Assembly: GCF_030499515.1 (NCBI RefSeq)
Contig: NZ_JASTWJ010000001.1
Location: 9,404,001 to 9,468,000 of the forward strand
Direction: 5' to 3'
From: Streptomyces sp. DT2A-34
GTDB lineage: Bacteria; Actinomycetota; Actinomycetes; Streptomycetales; Streptomycetaceae
Length of the DNA: 64,000 nucleotides
The translations under genes and the position numbers were made by a program. The notes under the pieces were generated by a model. It had not been told where the DNA came from, did not search any database, and saw nothing but the letters and a program-made list of their open reading frames with translations. Shown here one piece after another: positions 33,493-41,009 of the stretch (positions within the stretch are counted from its first letter, which is position 1; the number at the start of each line of letters is the position of its first letter).

Positions 33493-34971
33493 ATGGGACG
33501 TGACGTGCCGGCCCTGGTGTTCACGCGGGAGGATCGCCGCCGGTACCGGGAGAAGATGCACACCTGCCTCGATGCGCTGGCGCAGATGCTGCGCGAGTCG
33601 ACGTTCGAGAGCGAGCGCCCCCAGGTCGGGCTGGAGATCGAGCTCAATCTGGTGGACGACGACGGCCTGCCGGCGATGCGCAACACCGACGTTCTCCGGG
33701 CGATCGCCGACCCCGCCTGGTCGAGCGAGCTGGGCCGCTTCAACCTGGAGATCAACATTCCGCCCCGGCAGCTGACGACGGGCGGCCCCGGCGCCTGGGA
33801 GCGGGAGATCCGCGACGCGCTCAACCACGCCGAGGAACGCGCCTCGGCCGTGGGCGCGCACCTGATCATGATCGGTATCCTGCCGACCCTGGGGGAGGCG
33901 GACGTGGGCGAGTCCGCCCTGTCCGGCGATCCGCGCTACCGGCTGCTCAACGAGCAGATCTTCGCGGCCCGGGGCGAGGACCTGCGGATCACGGTGGACG
34001 GCGTGGAGCGCCTGTCGACGTACGCCGACACCATCACCCCCGAGGCCGCCTGCACCAGCACCCAGTTCCATCTGCAGGTCTCCCCGAGGGAGTTCGCGGA
34101 CTACTGGAACGCGGCCCAGGCCGTCGTGGGCGTCCAGATCGCCCTGGCGGCGAACTCGCCCTTCCTGTTCGGCAAGGAGCTGTGGCGCGAGACCCGCATC
34201 CCGCTGTTCGAGCAGGCCACCGACACCCGCCCCCAGGAGATCAAGGCCCAGGGCGTACGCCCCCGGGTGTGGTTCGGGGAGCGGTGGATCACCAGCGTCT
34301 TCGACCTGTTCGAGGAGAACGTGCGCTACTACCCGGCGCTGCTGCCGCTGTGCGACGACGAGGACCCGCAGGAGATGCTCGGCCACGGCGGCGTGCCGCA
34401 GCTGGGCGAACTGACGCTGCACAACGGCACGATCTACCGCTGGAACCGCCCGATCTACGCCGTCACCGGCAGCGGGCCGCATCTGCGCATCGAGAACCGC
34501 GTCCTGCCCGCCGGCCCCACGGTGGCGGACATCATCGCCAACGGCGCCTTCTACTACGGCCTGACCCGCGCCCTGGTCGACGAGGACCGGCCGGTGTGGA
34601 CGCGGATGTCCTTCTCGGTCGCCGAGGAGAACCTCCACACCGCGGCCCGCGACGGCATCGACGCCCGCCTGTACTGGCCCGGCATGGGCGAAGTGCCGGT
34701 CACGGAACTGGTGTTGCGGCGCCTGCTGCCCCTTGCCCATCGGGGCCTGGAGCTGGCCGGTATCGACGCGGCGTGGCGCGAACCCCTGCTCGGCGTCATC
34801 GAGCAGCGCTGCGTCACCGCCCGCAACGGCGCCCTGTGGCAGGCGGAGACGGTCCACCAGCTGGAGAAGGGCGGCACCGCCGACCGGCGCGAGGCGCTGC
34901 GGCAGATGACCACGACGTACATGGACTACATGCACCTGAACGCGCCCGCGCACACCTGGCCCGTGGACTGA
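33493..34971 (+). CDS. GCS2-family glutamate-cysteine ligase-like enzyme
   Basis: A 492-residue carboxylate-amine ligase of the GCS2 type. VGLEIELNLVDDDG and RFNLEINIPP carry the metal Glu residues, TSTQFHLQVSP and IALAANSPFLFG follow, and GSGPHLRIENRVLPAGPT is the C-terminal ATP/metal motif. Family members join the gamma-carboxyl of glutamate to an amine such as cysteine. Streptomyces make mycothiol and ergothioneine, so this paralogue's amine is not clear. It follows the binding protein after 93 bp and may be in the same operon. ATG at 33493. Confidence 0.85.
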   Translation: MGRDVPALVFTREDRRRYREKMHTCLDALAQMLRESTFESERPQVGLEIELNLVDDDGLPAMRNTDVLRAIADPAWSSELGRFNLEINIPPRQLTTGGPGAWEREIRDALNHAEERASAVGAHLIMIGILPTLGEADVGESALSGDPRYRLLNEQIFAARGEDLRITVDGVERLSTYADTITPEAACTSTQFHLQVSPREFADYWNAAQAVVGVQIALAANSPFLFGKELWRETRIPLFEQATDTRPQEIKAQGVRPRVWFGERWITSVFDLFEENVRYYPALLPLCDDEDPQEMLGHGGVPQLGELTLHNGTIYRWNRPIYAVTGSGPHLRIENRVLPAGPTVADIIANGAFYYGLTRALVDEDRPVWTRMSFSVAEENLHTAARDGIDARLYWPGMGEVPVTELVLRRLLPLAHRGLELAGIDAAWREPLLGVIEQRCVTARNGALWQAETVHQLEKGGTADRREALRQMTTTYMDYMHLNAPAHTWPVD

Positions 34972-34995
34972 CCTCCGCGCACCGCGGCGCGGGTC
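34970..34995. terminator. Short bidirectional terminator
   Basis: GACCTCCGCGC (34970-34980) pairs with GCGCGGGTC (34987-34995) with one bulged T, across the 22-bp gap between the convergent ligase and oxidoreductase stops. The stem is nine pairs and GC-rich. Confidence 0.55.
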
Positions 34996-36106
34996 AGCCG
35001 GCGCCGGACCCCCTCCAGTCCTGCGCGGCGGTCAACGGAACCGGAACGGGCGGCCGCGCCGATGTCGTCAGCTCGATACGGCGCCCCTCGGCCGACGACC
35101 GAAGGAGGGCGCTCATCGTCTCCAGCACATGCAGGGCGAGACCGCCGTTCGCGCGCGGCGCCCGCTGTCCGTCGCCGGCGACGAAGTCGAGCAGACCCAC
35201 GCCCCGTGCGCCGTCGACGTAGCCCGCCGAGGGCGGGAGCGTACGCCACCGCGCGGCGCCGAGTTCGAAGAGCCGCACCTCACCGTCGAAGCGGTTCGGA
35301 TCCGGCACCGCGAGGGTGCCCGCGTCGCCGTGGACCTCGATCGGCGCGGCCGTGGTGGCTACGCCGTCGAAGCTCGTCGTGAGGGTCGTGAGCGTCCCGC
35401 CCACGTGCTCGAGGACCCCGGAGACATGCGTGTCCACCTCGACCGGTATCCGCTCGCCCGCACGCGCCCCGGAACCGATGACGCGCTCCCCGCGCAGCCG
35501 CCCGCCCGCCCCGATCACGGCACGCACCGGACCGAGCAGGTGGACCAAGGACGCGAGATAGTACGGTCCCATGTCCAGCAGCGGGCCGCCCCCGGCGGTG
35601 TAGTAGAAGTCGGGGTGGGGATGCCAGCGTTCGTGCCCCGGCGTGACCATGACGGCCGAGGCGAACTGGGGGCGTCCGATGCTCCCCGCCTCCACAGCCG
35701 CCCGAGCCGTCTGGATGCCGGTGCCCAGGACGGTGTCCGGCGCGCATCCCACACCGACCCCTGCCTTCGCGGCCGCCTCCAGCACGGCGTGCGCTTCGGC
35801 GAGGTCGGCGGCCAGCGGCTTCTCGCCGTAGACGTTCTTCCCGTGGCGGACGGCGCCGAGGGCGATCTCGGCGTGGGCCGCGGGGACGGTGAGGTTCAGC
35901 ACCGTGTCCACGTCGGGGCTGCTCAGCAACTCCTCGACGGTCAGCGCCCGGACGCCGGGCAGTTCGGCGGCGACCGCGGCCGACCGGGAGGCGTCGAGGT
36001 CGGCGACCGCGGTGACGCGCACGGCGGGGTGTCCGACGAGCGTGTCCAGGTACGCGCGGGAAATGACTCCGAGCCCTACGACGCCGATGCGGTGCGCGTC
36101 GCCCAC
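34994..36106 (-). CDS. Gfo/Idh/MocA-family oxidoreductase
   Basis: A 370-residue NAD(P)-dependent dehydrogenase. The Rossmann motif is GVVGLGVISRAYL near the start, the catalytic-type motif GEKPLA lies at about residues 93-98, and the C-terminal beta sheet domain includes GGGPLLDMGPYYLASLVHLLG. It acts on a sugar or cyclitol. GTG at 36106 lies inside the end of the ThuA gene (31-bp overlap), so the two are cotranscribed and coupled. ThuA partners suggest disaccharide or cyclitol catabolism by 3-keto intermediates. Confidence 0.9.
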   Translation of the reverse strand: MGDAHRIGVVGLGVISRAYLDTLVGHPAVRVTAVADLDASRSAAVAAELPGVRALTVEELLSSPDVDTVLNLTVPAAHAEIALGAVRHGKNVYGEKPLAADLAEAHAVLEAAAKAGVGVGCAPDTVLGTGIQTARAAVEAGSIGRPQFASAVMVTPGHERWHPHPDFYYTAGGGPLLDMGPYYLASLVHLLGPVRAVIGAGGRLRGERVIGSGARAGERIPVEVDTHVSGVLEHVGGTLTTLTTSFDGVATTAAPIEVHGDAGTLAVPDPNRFDGEVRLFELGAARWRTLPPSAGYVDGARGVGLLDFVAGDGQRAPRANGGLALHVLETMSALLRSSAEGRRIELTTSARPPVPVPLTAAQDWRGSGAG

Positions 36107-36786
36107 AGCATGCCCCTCTCGATGACGGTGCGCACGTTCGGGTTCCGCAGGACGTCCAGGTCGTGCCCCGGGGTCGCCACCATGACGCGCCCGGCGCCCC
36201 ACCGGCGGGTCCAGACCGCCGGTGACGTGACCGGCCGGTGCCAGGGCTGCCACGGCCGGGCGGGATGGGTGGTGGTGGCCAGCACGTCGATCAGGTCGTC
36301 GTGGAGCACCCAGTACTGCTCGGTGTGCAGCTCGAAGTCCTCCAGGCCCGCCGTGATCGGGTGCTCGCGGCCCAGCTCGGTGATGTTGACGGTGTACGGC
36401 AGGTAGTTGTCCTCCTGGCCCCCCTGACGTTCACACGGCTCCTTGCCCGGGTGGGTCGCGAACTGCCCTCCCACCAGGTGGAGATAGTCGGAGGAGGCGC
36501 GGAACGAGTCGGCGATGCCGCCGTGCCAGCCGGTGAAGCCGGTACCGGCCACGACCGCCGCGCTCAGTCCCGCCAGCTGCTCGGCGGTGATCTGCGACAT
36601 CGTGACGCACTGCACGACGAGATCGGTGCCGGCCATCTCGGCGCTGTCGGCGTACACCTCGGTCGACTCCTCGACCCGCACGGCGTACCCCTCGCCGCGC
36701 AGGAAGGGCAGGAACAGCTCCGTGGCCTCGACCGGCCGATGCCCCTCCCAGCCGCCTCGGACCACCAGCGCGTTCTTCCGCGTCAT
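36076..36786 (-). CDS. ThuA-like (trehalose utilisation) protein
   Basis: A 236-residue class-I glutamine-amidotransferase-like fold of the ThuA family. Landmarks are VVRGGWEGHRPVEATELF, GTGFTGWHGGIADSFR, GGQFATHPG, HPITAGLEDF and the terminal GRVMVATPGHDL. Fold members isomerise or process 3-keto-sugars in trehalose use. ATG at 36786. It is the first gene of a two-gene operon with the dehydrogenase. Confidence 0.88.
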   Translation of the reverse strand: MTRKNALVVRGGWEGHRPVEATELFLPFLRGEGYAVRVEESTEVYADSAEMAGTDLVVQCVTMSQITAEQLAGLSAAVVAGTGFTGWHGGIADSFRASSDYLHLVGGQFATHPGKEPCERQGGQEDNYLPYTVNITELGREHPITAGLEDFELHTEQYWVLHDDLIDVLATTTHPARPWQPWHRPVTSPAVWTRRWGAGRVMVATPGHDLDVLRNPNVRTVIERGMLWATRTASAS

Positions 36787-36874
36787 CTCGTTGAATCACC
36801 GTTCCCGTGGCCGACCCGTAGCACCGCTCCCTCACTATGCGTGGGTCGCCCGCGCACAGGAAGGGGCGCCGAGA

Positions 36875-37726
36875 TCACGAAAGTTTCGCCCGGGCGCCGA
36901 CCGTCCAACAGGCCGCGGTGAAGCGGACTTCCGAGCCGTGCACATACGGTTCGAACGCGGCGCGGACCGTTTCGACGACCCTTGCGCGGGTCTGCTCGTC
37001 CGCCTCGGGCAGCACCTGACCGACGGGACCGAGCCGGGTGAAGTAGCCGACCAGCTCCCGTTCGGGCAGCGTGCAGACCACGTCGACGGGCCGGATGTCG
37101 ATACCGGACCACCCGCTCTCCTCCAGGATCCGGTGGACCCGTTCCGAGTCCGCGAACGCGAACTGTCCCGGCCCCTCCGGTCGGCGGGCGGGGAGGTTCG
37201 GCAGAAGCGGTGCCGCGGCGCGCTCGGCCGTCGTCATGAACGGATTCTCCGCGGGGCTTCGCCACGCGATGAAACGGAGCCCGGCACCCTCCCCGGCGGC
37301 GCGCCGAAGATTCGCGAAGGCCTGGACGGGGTCGCTGAAGAACATGACCCCGAAGCGCGAGATGACGAGGTCGAAGGCGGCGGGTTCGAAGACGTGCTCT
37401 TGCGCGTCGGCGCGGATGAAGGACACCGGGGTGCCCTCCCGCTCGGCGCGCGCCCGGGCGGCGGTGATCATCGGTTCGGAGATGTCGACACCGACGCACC
37501 GACCTGCCGGACCGAGCCGTCGCGCGACGGCCACCGTGGTGCCGCCGGTGCCGCAGCCGACATCGAGCACGTGTTCCGCGCGCTCGGCGGCGACCGCTTC
37601 GACGAGGAGATCCTCGAAGGGCCTGAGCACCTGGTCCAACACCGCCTGTGCCTCGACCCAGGCGTGACCGCCGGGCCCGTTCCAACGGGCCGCCTGCTCG
37701 TCCTCGCTCCTGCGCTCGATGTCCAT
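36875..37726 (-). CDS. Class I SAM-dependent methyltransferase
   Basis: A 283-residue methyltransferase. Motif I is VLDVGCGTGGTT at about residues 53-64, motif II CVGVDIS and motif III-like DLVISRFGVMFFSDP. The substrate is unknown; the WNGPGGHAWVEAQ start resembles ubiquinone/menaquinone-type enzymes. It is divergent from a MerR regulator with a palindrome in the gap. Confidence 0.87.
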   Translation of the reverse strand: MDIERRSEDEQAARWNGPGGHAWVEAQAVLDQVLRPFEDLLVEAVAAERAEHVLDVGCGTGGTTVAVARRLGPAGRCVGVDISEPMITAARARAEREGTPVSFIRADAQEHVFEPAAFDLVISRFGVMFFSDPVQAFANLRRAAGEGAGLRFIAWRSPAENPFMTTAERAAAPLLPNLPARRPEGPGQFAFADSERVHRILEESGWSGIDIRPVDVVCTLPERELVGYFTRLGPVGQVLPEADEQTRARVVETVRAAFEPYVHGSEVRFTAACWTVGARAKLS

Positions 37727-37774
37727 GATCGTCTCCTGTGCTTGCGTTCCTCGGGTCTCAATGACAGCGTGCTA

Positions 37775-37792
37775 CTTCAAGTCGACTTGAGG
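37775..37792. promoter_or_regulatory. MerR-type operator
   Basis: CTTCAAGTCGACTTGAGG (37775-37792) is an 18-bp near-perfect palindrome with a perfect core CAAGTCGACTTG (37778-37789). On the minus strand it lies between TTGACC (37791-37796) and TAGCAC (37769-37774), consistent with control of the methyltransferase gene; it also lies 9 bp before the MerR start. The symmetry resembles SoxR/MerR sites. Confidence 0.7.
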
Positions 37793-37800
37793 TCAAGGAC

Positions 37801-38301
37801 ATGACGGACCTGGACATCGCCGAGGTGGCGCGGCGCGCCGGAGTACCCGCCTCGACGCTGCGGTACTACGAGGAAAGAGGGCTGATCGCCGCCACCGGCA
37901 GGCGCGGCCTGCGCCGTCAGTACGACCCCGGCGTGCTGGAGCGCCTGGCGCTGATCGCGATGGGCCGAACCGCCGGCTTCTCCCTCGACGAGATCGCGCG
38001 CATGTTCGCACCGGACGGCCGGCCGCGCATCGACCGGCAGATGCTCGCGACCAAGGCGGAGGAACTGGACCGAAGGATCCGCGAACTGGGCGTCCTGCGC
38101 GACTCCCTGCGCCACGCCGCGGCCTGCCCCGCGCCGACCCACATGGAATGCCCCACCTTCCGCCGCCTCCTCGAAGCCGCCGCGTCCGGCGCCGTCGCGG
38201 TGCCGAGGAGGCGGGCTCCGGGGCCCCGTGAAACCTCTGGTGTGGGGGAGGGGCGGGCGTCGGATCCGGCCTGGAACCGGCCTGGCCTGGAACCGGCCTA
38301 G
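37801..38301 (+). CDS. MerR-family regulator
   Basis: A 166-residue protein. The winged helix-turn-helix opens with LDIAEVARRAGVPASTLRYYEERGLI, then RQYDPGVLERLALI and the dimer helix to about residue 100. The effector region has HAAACPAPTHMECPTF with two Cys and two His that could bind a metal or react with an oxidant. A low-complexity tail rich in Pro/Gly/Glu ends the protein. ATG at 37801. The stop overlaps the convergent response regulator by 4 bp. Confidence 0.9.
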   Translation: MTDLDIAEVARRAGVPASTLRYYEERGLIAATGRRGLRRQYDPGVLERLALIAMGRTAGFSLDEIARMFAPDGRPRIDRQMLATKAEELDRRIRELGVLRDSLRHAAACPAPTHMECPTFRRLLEAAASGAVAVPRRRAPGPRETSGVGEGRASDPAWNRPGLEPA

Positions 38302-38900
38302 ATCCAGCCTTGTTCCCAGGCCCGGTGGGCAGCCGCATGGCGGGTCGGCGTGCCCAGCTTCGACATGGCCGCGGAGAGGTAGTTGCGGACCGTGCCGGGG
38401 GCGAGATGCACCGCGGTGGCGATCTCGGCGATCGACGCGCCGGTGCGGGCGGCGCGCAGGACCTGAAGCTCGCGGTCGGTCAGGGGGCAGTCGTCCTCGG
38501 TCAGCGCCGAGGCGGCGATGTCCGGGTCGACGTAGCGGCGGCCGTCGGCGATGTCACGGATGATCTCGGCCAACCGGGCCGCCGGGGTCGTCTTGGGCAC
38601 GAAGCCGCGTACGCCCGCGGCCAGCGCCCGGCGCAGTACGGCGGGCCGGGCGTGGCGCGTCACCATGACGATCCGCGTGGGCAGTTCGGCCCGGATCTCC
38701 TCGGCGGCGCGCAGCCCGTCGGTGGGCGGCATCTCCAGGTCGAGGACGGCGATGTCGGGGCGGTGCTCACGGGCCAGCCGTACGGCCTCGGTGGAGGTGG
38801 ACGCCTCGGCGACGACGGTGAGGTCCGGCTCCAGCGCGAGCAGGGCGGCCAGGGCGCTTCTGAGCAGGTCCTCGTCGTCGGCGATCAGCAGGCGGATCAT
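38298..38900 (-). CDS. DesR-like response regulator
   Basis: A 200-residue NarL-type regulator: acidic pocket DDE (8-10), Asp54 in VLDLEMP, Thr in MVTRH and Lys in FVPKTTPAARL, then a LuxR helix-turn-helix LTDRELQVLRAARTGASIAEIA and VRNYLSAAMSKLG. Sequence style is that of DesR, which controls membrane fluidity genes. Its ATG at 38900 overlaps the kinase stop by ATGA. An inverted repeat upstream of the operon is a likely target. Confidence 0.91.
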   Translation of the reverse strand: MIRLLIADDEDLLRSALAALLALEPDLTVVAEASTSTEAVRLAREHRPDIAVLDLEMPPTDGLRAAEEIRAELPTRIVMVTRHARPAVLRRALAAGVRGFVPKTTPAARLAEIIRDIADGRRYVDPDIAASALTEDDCPLTDRELQVLRAARTGASIAEIATAVHLAPGTVRNYLSAAMSKLGTPTRHAAAHRAWEQGWI

Positions 38901-40144
38901 CGGGCGGCTCCGTCCGCGGGGTTCGGCGATTGCGGTGAACGGGTCGATTCCGCCGGGTTCGCCGGCAGCGCGGCCGCGACCTCGAAGCGGTCGCCGTCGT
39001 GATTCCAGGTCAGCTCACCGCCGGCCGCCCCCAGCCGCTCGGCGAGGGTGCGCAGGCCCGTGCCCTCCAGGGCGGCGGGATGCGCCTCGGCGCCGTCGTT
39101 GCTCACCCGCAGGCGGGCGAAACCGCCCGCGATCCGGTAGTCGACCTCGGCGTGCCCGGCCCGGCTGTGCCGGAGCACGTTGGTGGTGGCCTCCCGCATC
39201 ACCAGCCCGAGGAGATGGCGGGCGGAGTCCGTGAGGCCGGCGGCCACGGCATCGGCGTCGACGGCCATCCGCGCGTCGATGTCGGCGGCGGCCAGCACTC
39301 GCGTCGCGTTGGTGATCTCGTCCTCCAAGGTCGTTCGACGGTACCCCTGCACCACGGCCCGGGTGTCGCTGAGGGCGTCCGCCGCCAGCCGCCGTATCTC
39401 CTTCAACTCCGCGGCGGCGCGCGCCGGATCCAGCTCGACCAGCCGTGCCGCCAACTCCCCCTTCAGCGCGATCACTTGGAGGTGATGGCCCTGGATGTCA
39501 TGCAGGTCGGCCGCGAACCGCAGCCGCTCCTCCTTGACCGCCAGCTGCGCCTCCAGCCGCCGCGCCTCGTCCAGTCGCCGTGCCGTGTCCCAGGCCCACA
39601 GCGGGCCGAGCGTCACCCAGGCCGTGAAGGCGACCAGCCCGGCCGGGAACAGCGCGGCGTACGCCAACTCCCCGTCCCCCTCGACCAGGCTCACGACGCC
39701 CCCGGGCAGCGGCGCGAGGGCCACGGCGCCCGCGATCAGCAGTCGCCTGCGATGCGGCGGGAGATAGGTCGCGAGGATCGCCACCACGAGGGCGGGCGCG
39801 ACCGGCCACAGCCCGTAGTCGCGCAGGGCGAGGGGCAGTGCCGCCAGCACGACTCCGGCCCCCGCGGCGGCGATCAGCAGGCCCGTGGGCGGTCGGCCGG
39901 GGTGTGTGCCGGTCACCGGCAGGAGCGCGAGCCGCCGGCTCAGCAGGACGACGCTCGCCCACACCTCGACCGTCAGCGCGGCGGCGGCCGGAACGCGGGC
40001 CCACAGCGGGACGTCGCCGTCGAGGACCCACTCGCCGACGAAGACGGCCAGGACACCCGCGGTCATGCCCGGCACGGTCCACCACATGTAGCGACGCAGG
40101 CTCGTCAGTCCCGCCGCCCCGCGCTCGATCGACCCGTCCCCCAC
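38897..40144 (-). CDS. DesK-like sensor histidine kinase
   Basis: A 415-residue membrane kinase. Five or so membrane segments (about residues 20-155) come before the HisKA_3 box AADLHDIQGHHLQVIALKGEL with His215, in which DIQGHHLQ is typical of DesK. The ATPase domain has REATTNVLRHS and GLRTLAERLGAAGGEL. I favour GTG at 40144; a TTG at 40174 would lie inside the operator. DesK relatives sense membrane thickness or fluidity through their segments. Confidence 0.9.
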   Translation of the reverse strand: MGDGSIERGAAGLTSLRRYMWWTVPGMTAGVLAVFVGEWVLDGDVPLWARVPAAAALTVEVWASVVLLSRRLALLPVTGTHPGRPPTGLLIAAAGAGVVLAALPLALRDYGLWPVAPALVVAILATYLPPHRRRLLIAGAVALAPLPGGVVSLVEGDGELAYAALFPAGLVAFTAWVTLGPLWAWDTARRLDEARRLEAQLAVKEERLRFAADLHDIQGHHLQVIALKGELAARLVELDPARAAAELKEIRRLAADALSDTRAVVQGYRRTTLEDEITNATRVLAAADIDARMAVDADAVAAGLTDSARHLLGLVMREATTNVLRHSRAGHAEVDYRIAGGFARLRVSNDGAEAHPAALEGTGLRTLAERLGAAGGELTWNHDGDRFEVAAALPANPAESTRSPQSPNPADGAAR

Positions 40145-40167
40145 CCGCCCATTGTGGCCCAGGACGC

Positions 40168-40181
40168 ATGACAAATGTCAT
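40168..40181. promoter_or_regulatory. DesR-type inverted repeat
   Basis: ATGACA-AA-TGTCAT (40168-40181) is a perfect 6-2-6 palindrome in the 156-bp gap between the divergent two-component operon and the small membrane protein gene. Bacillus DesR sites have related TCAT/ATGA symmetry. It could serve both directions. Confidence 0.7.
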
Positions 40182-40300
40182 GCGCGGACGTGACAACTCC
40201 ACGCCCGCGCAGGGGGATTCGGCACTACTGGCGGCCTTCGCCCAGGCCCAGCCTGGAGGGGTCGGCGGATACCCCGCCCCCGTACCCGAGGAGAGCCGCC

Positions 40301-40891
40301 ATGCAGGCACACCACACTCACGCGACGGCGGACCGCCCGCAACCGGCCGCCGTGCTCAAGCGGCGCTGGCCCACGGCCCTGGCCGTAGCGGTCGTCACCC
40401 TCAACGTGAGCGCATCCGGCTCCGAGGACGTCGCCGACGCCGTCGGCGGCTTCGGGGAGACCCTGCCGCTGCTGCCGCTGATCTACCTGGTCGTACATCA
40501 GATCGGAAAGCCGCGGGCCACCTGGCCGGTGCTCGGGGCCGCACTGGTGGTCGGGTTCGCCCTCCCGTTGCAGGACGTGGTCGCCCCGTCGACGGTCCTC
40601 GTCACCCTGGCCCTGGTCCTCCTGGCCTGGGGAGCCGTCCGGGGGACACCGCACGGGCGGGCCACGCTCGGGGTGCAGACCGTGGGCGCGCTCGTCTTCT
40701 GCGGGCTCGCGCTGGCCGGGCTGGCGGTCGATCCGGACCTGGGCCGCTATCTGGTGGCGGCCGGCTGGTTCTTCCACGGCGTGTGGGACTTCGTGCACCT
40801 GAGGCTCGACAAGGTCGTCTCCCGTACGTTCGCCGAATGGTGCGGTGTCATCGACGTACTCGTCGCCGTCCAACTGCTCTTTCTGGTCTAG
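40301..40891 (+). CDS. Hypothetical six-segment membrane protein
   Basis: A 196-residue integral membrane protein with about six segments beginning near residue 26 (TALAVAVVTLNVSA) and ending in VLVAVQLLFLV. The family is not recognised; WFFHGVWDFVHLR is a distinctive segment near residue 160. It is divergent from DesKR-like genes and shares their operator gap, so it is the likely regulated target and may be a membrane-adaptation factor. ATG at 40301 follows GAGGAGAG. Confidence 0.8.
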   Translation: MQAHHTHATADRPQPAAVLKRRWPTALAVAVVTLNVSASGSEDVADAVGGFGETLPLLPLIYLVVHQIGKPRATWPVLGAALVVGFALPLQDVVAPSTVLVTLALVLLAWGAVRGTPHGRATLGVQTVGALVFCGLALAGLAVDPDLGRYLVAAGWFFHGVWDFVHLRLDKVVSRTFAEWCGVIDVLVAVQLLFLV

Positions 40892-40919
40892 CCGGCACGA
40901 AGAACGGCCGAGAAGCGCC

Positions 40920-40949
40920 GGGGCGGGGCCCGTAACCGGGCTCCGCCCC
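40920..40949 (+). terminator. Strong intrinsic terminator
   Basis: GGGGCGGGGCCCG (40920-40932) pairs with CGGGCTCCGCCCC (40937-40949) around a TAAC loop, 13 pairs with one G-U. It follows the membrane protein gene by 28 bp. Confidence 0.85.
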
Positions 40950-41009
40950 GTACGTTGCCCCCAGTGGTCTCTCCTGTCCGACCGCCAACTCCGCGCACTG
41001 GGAGCCCCC

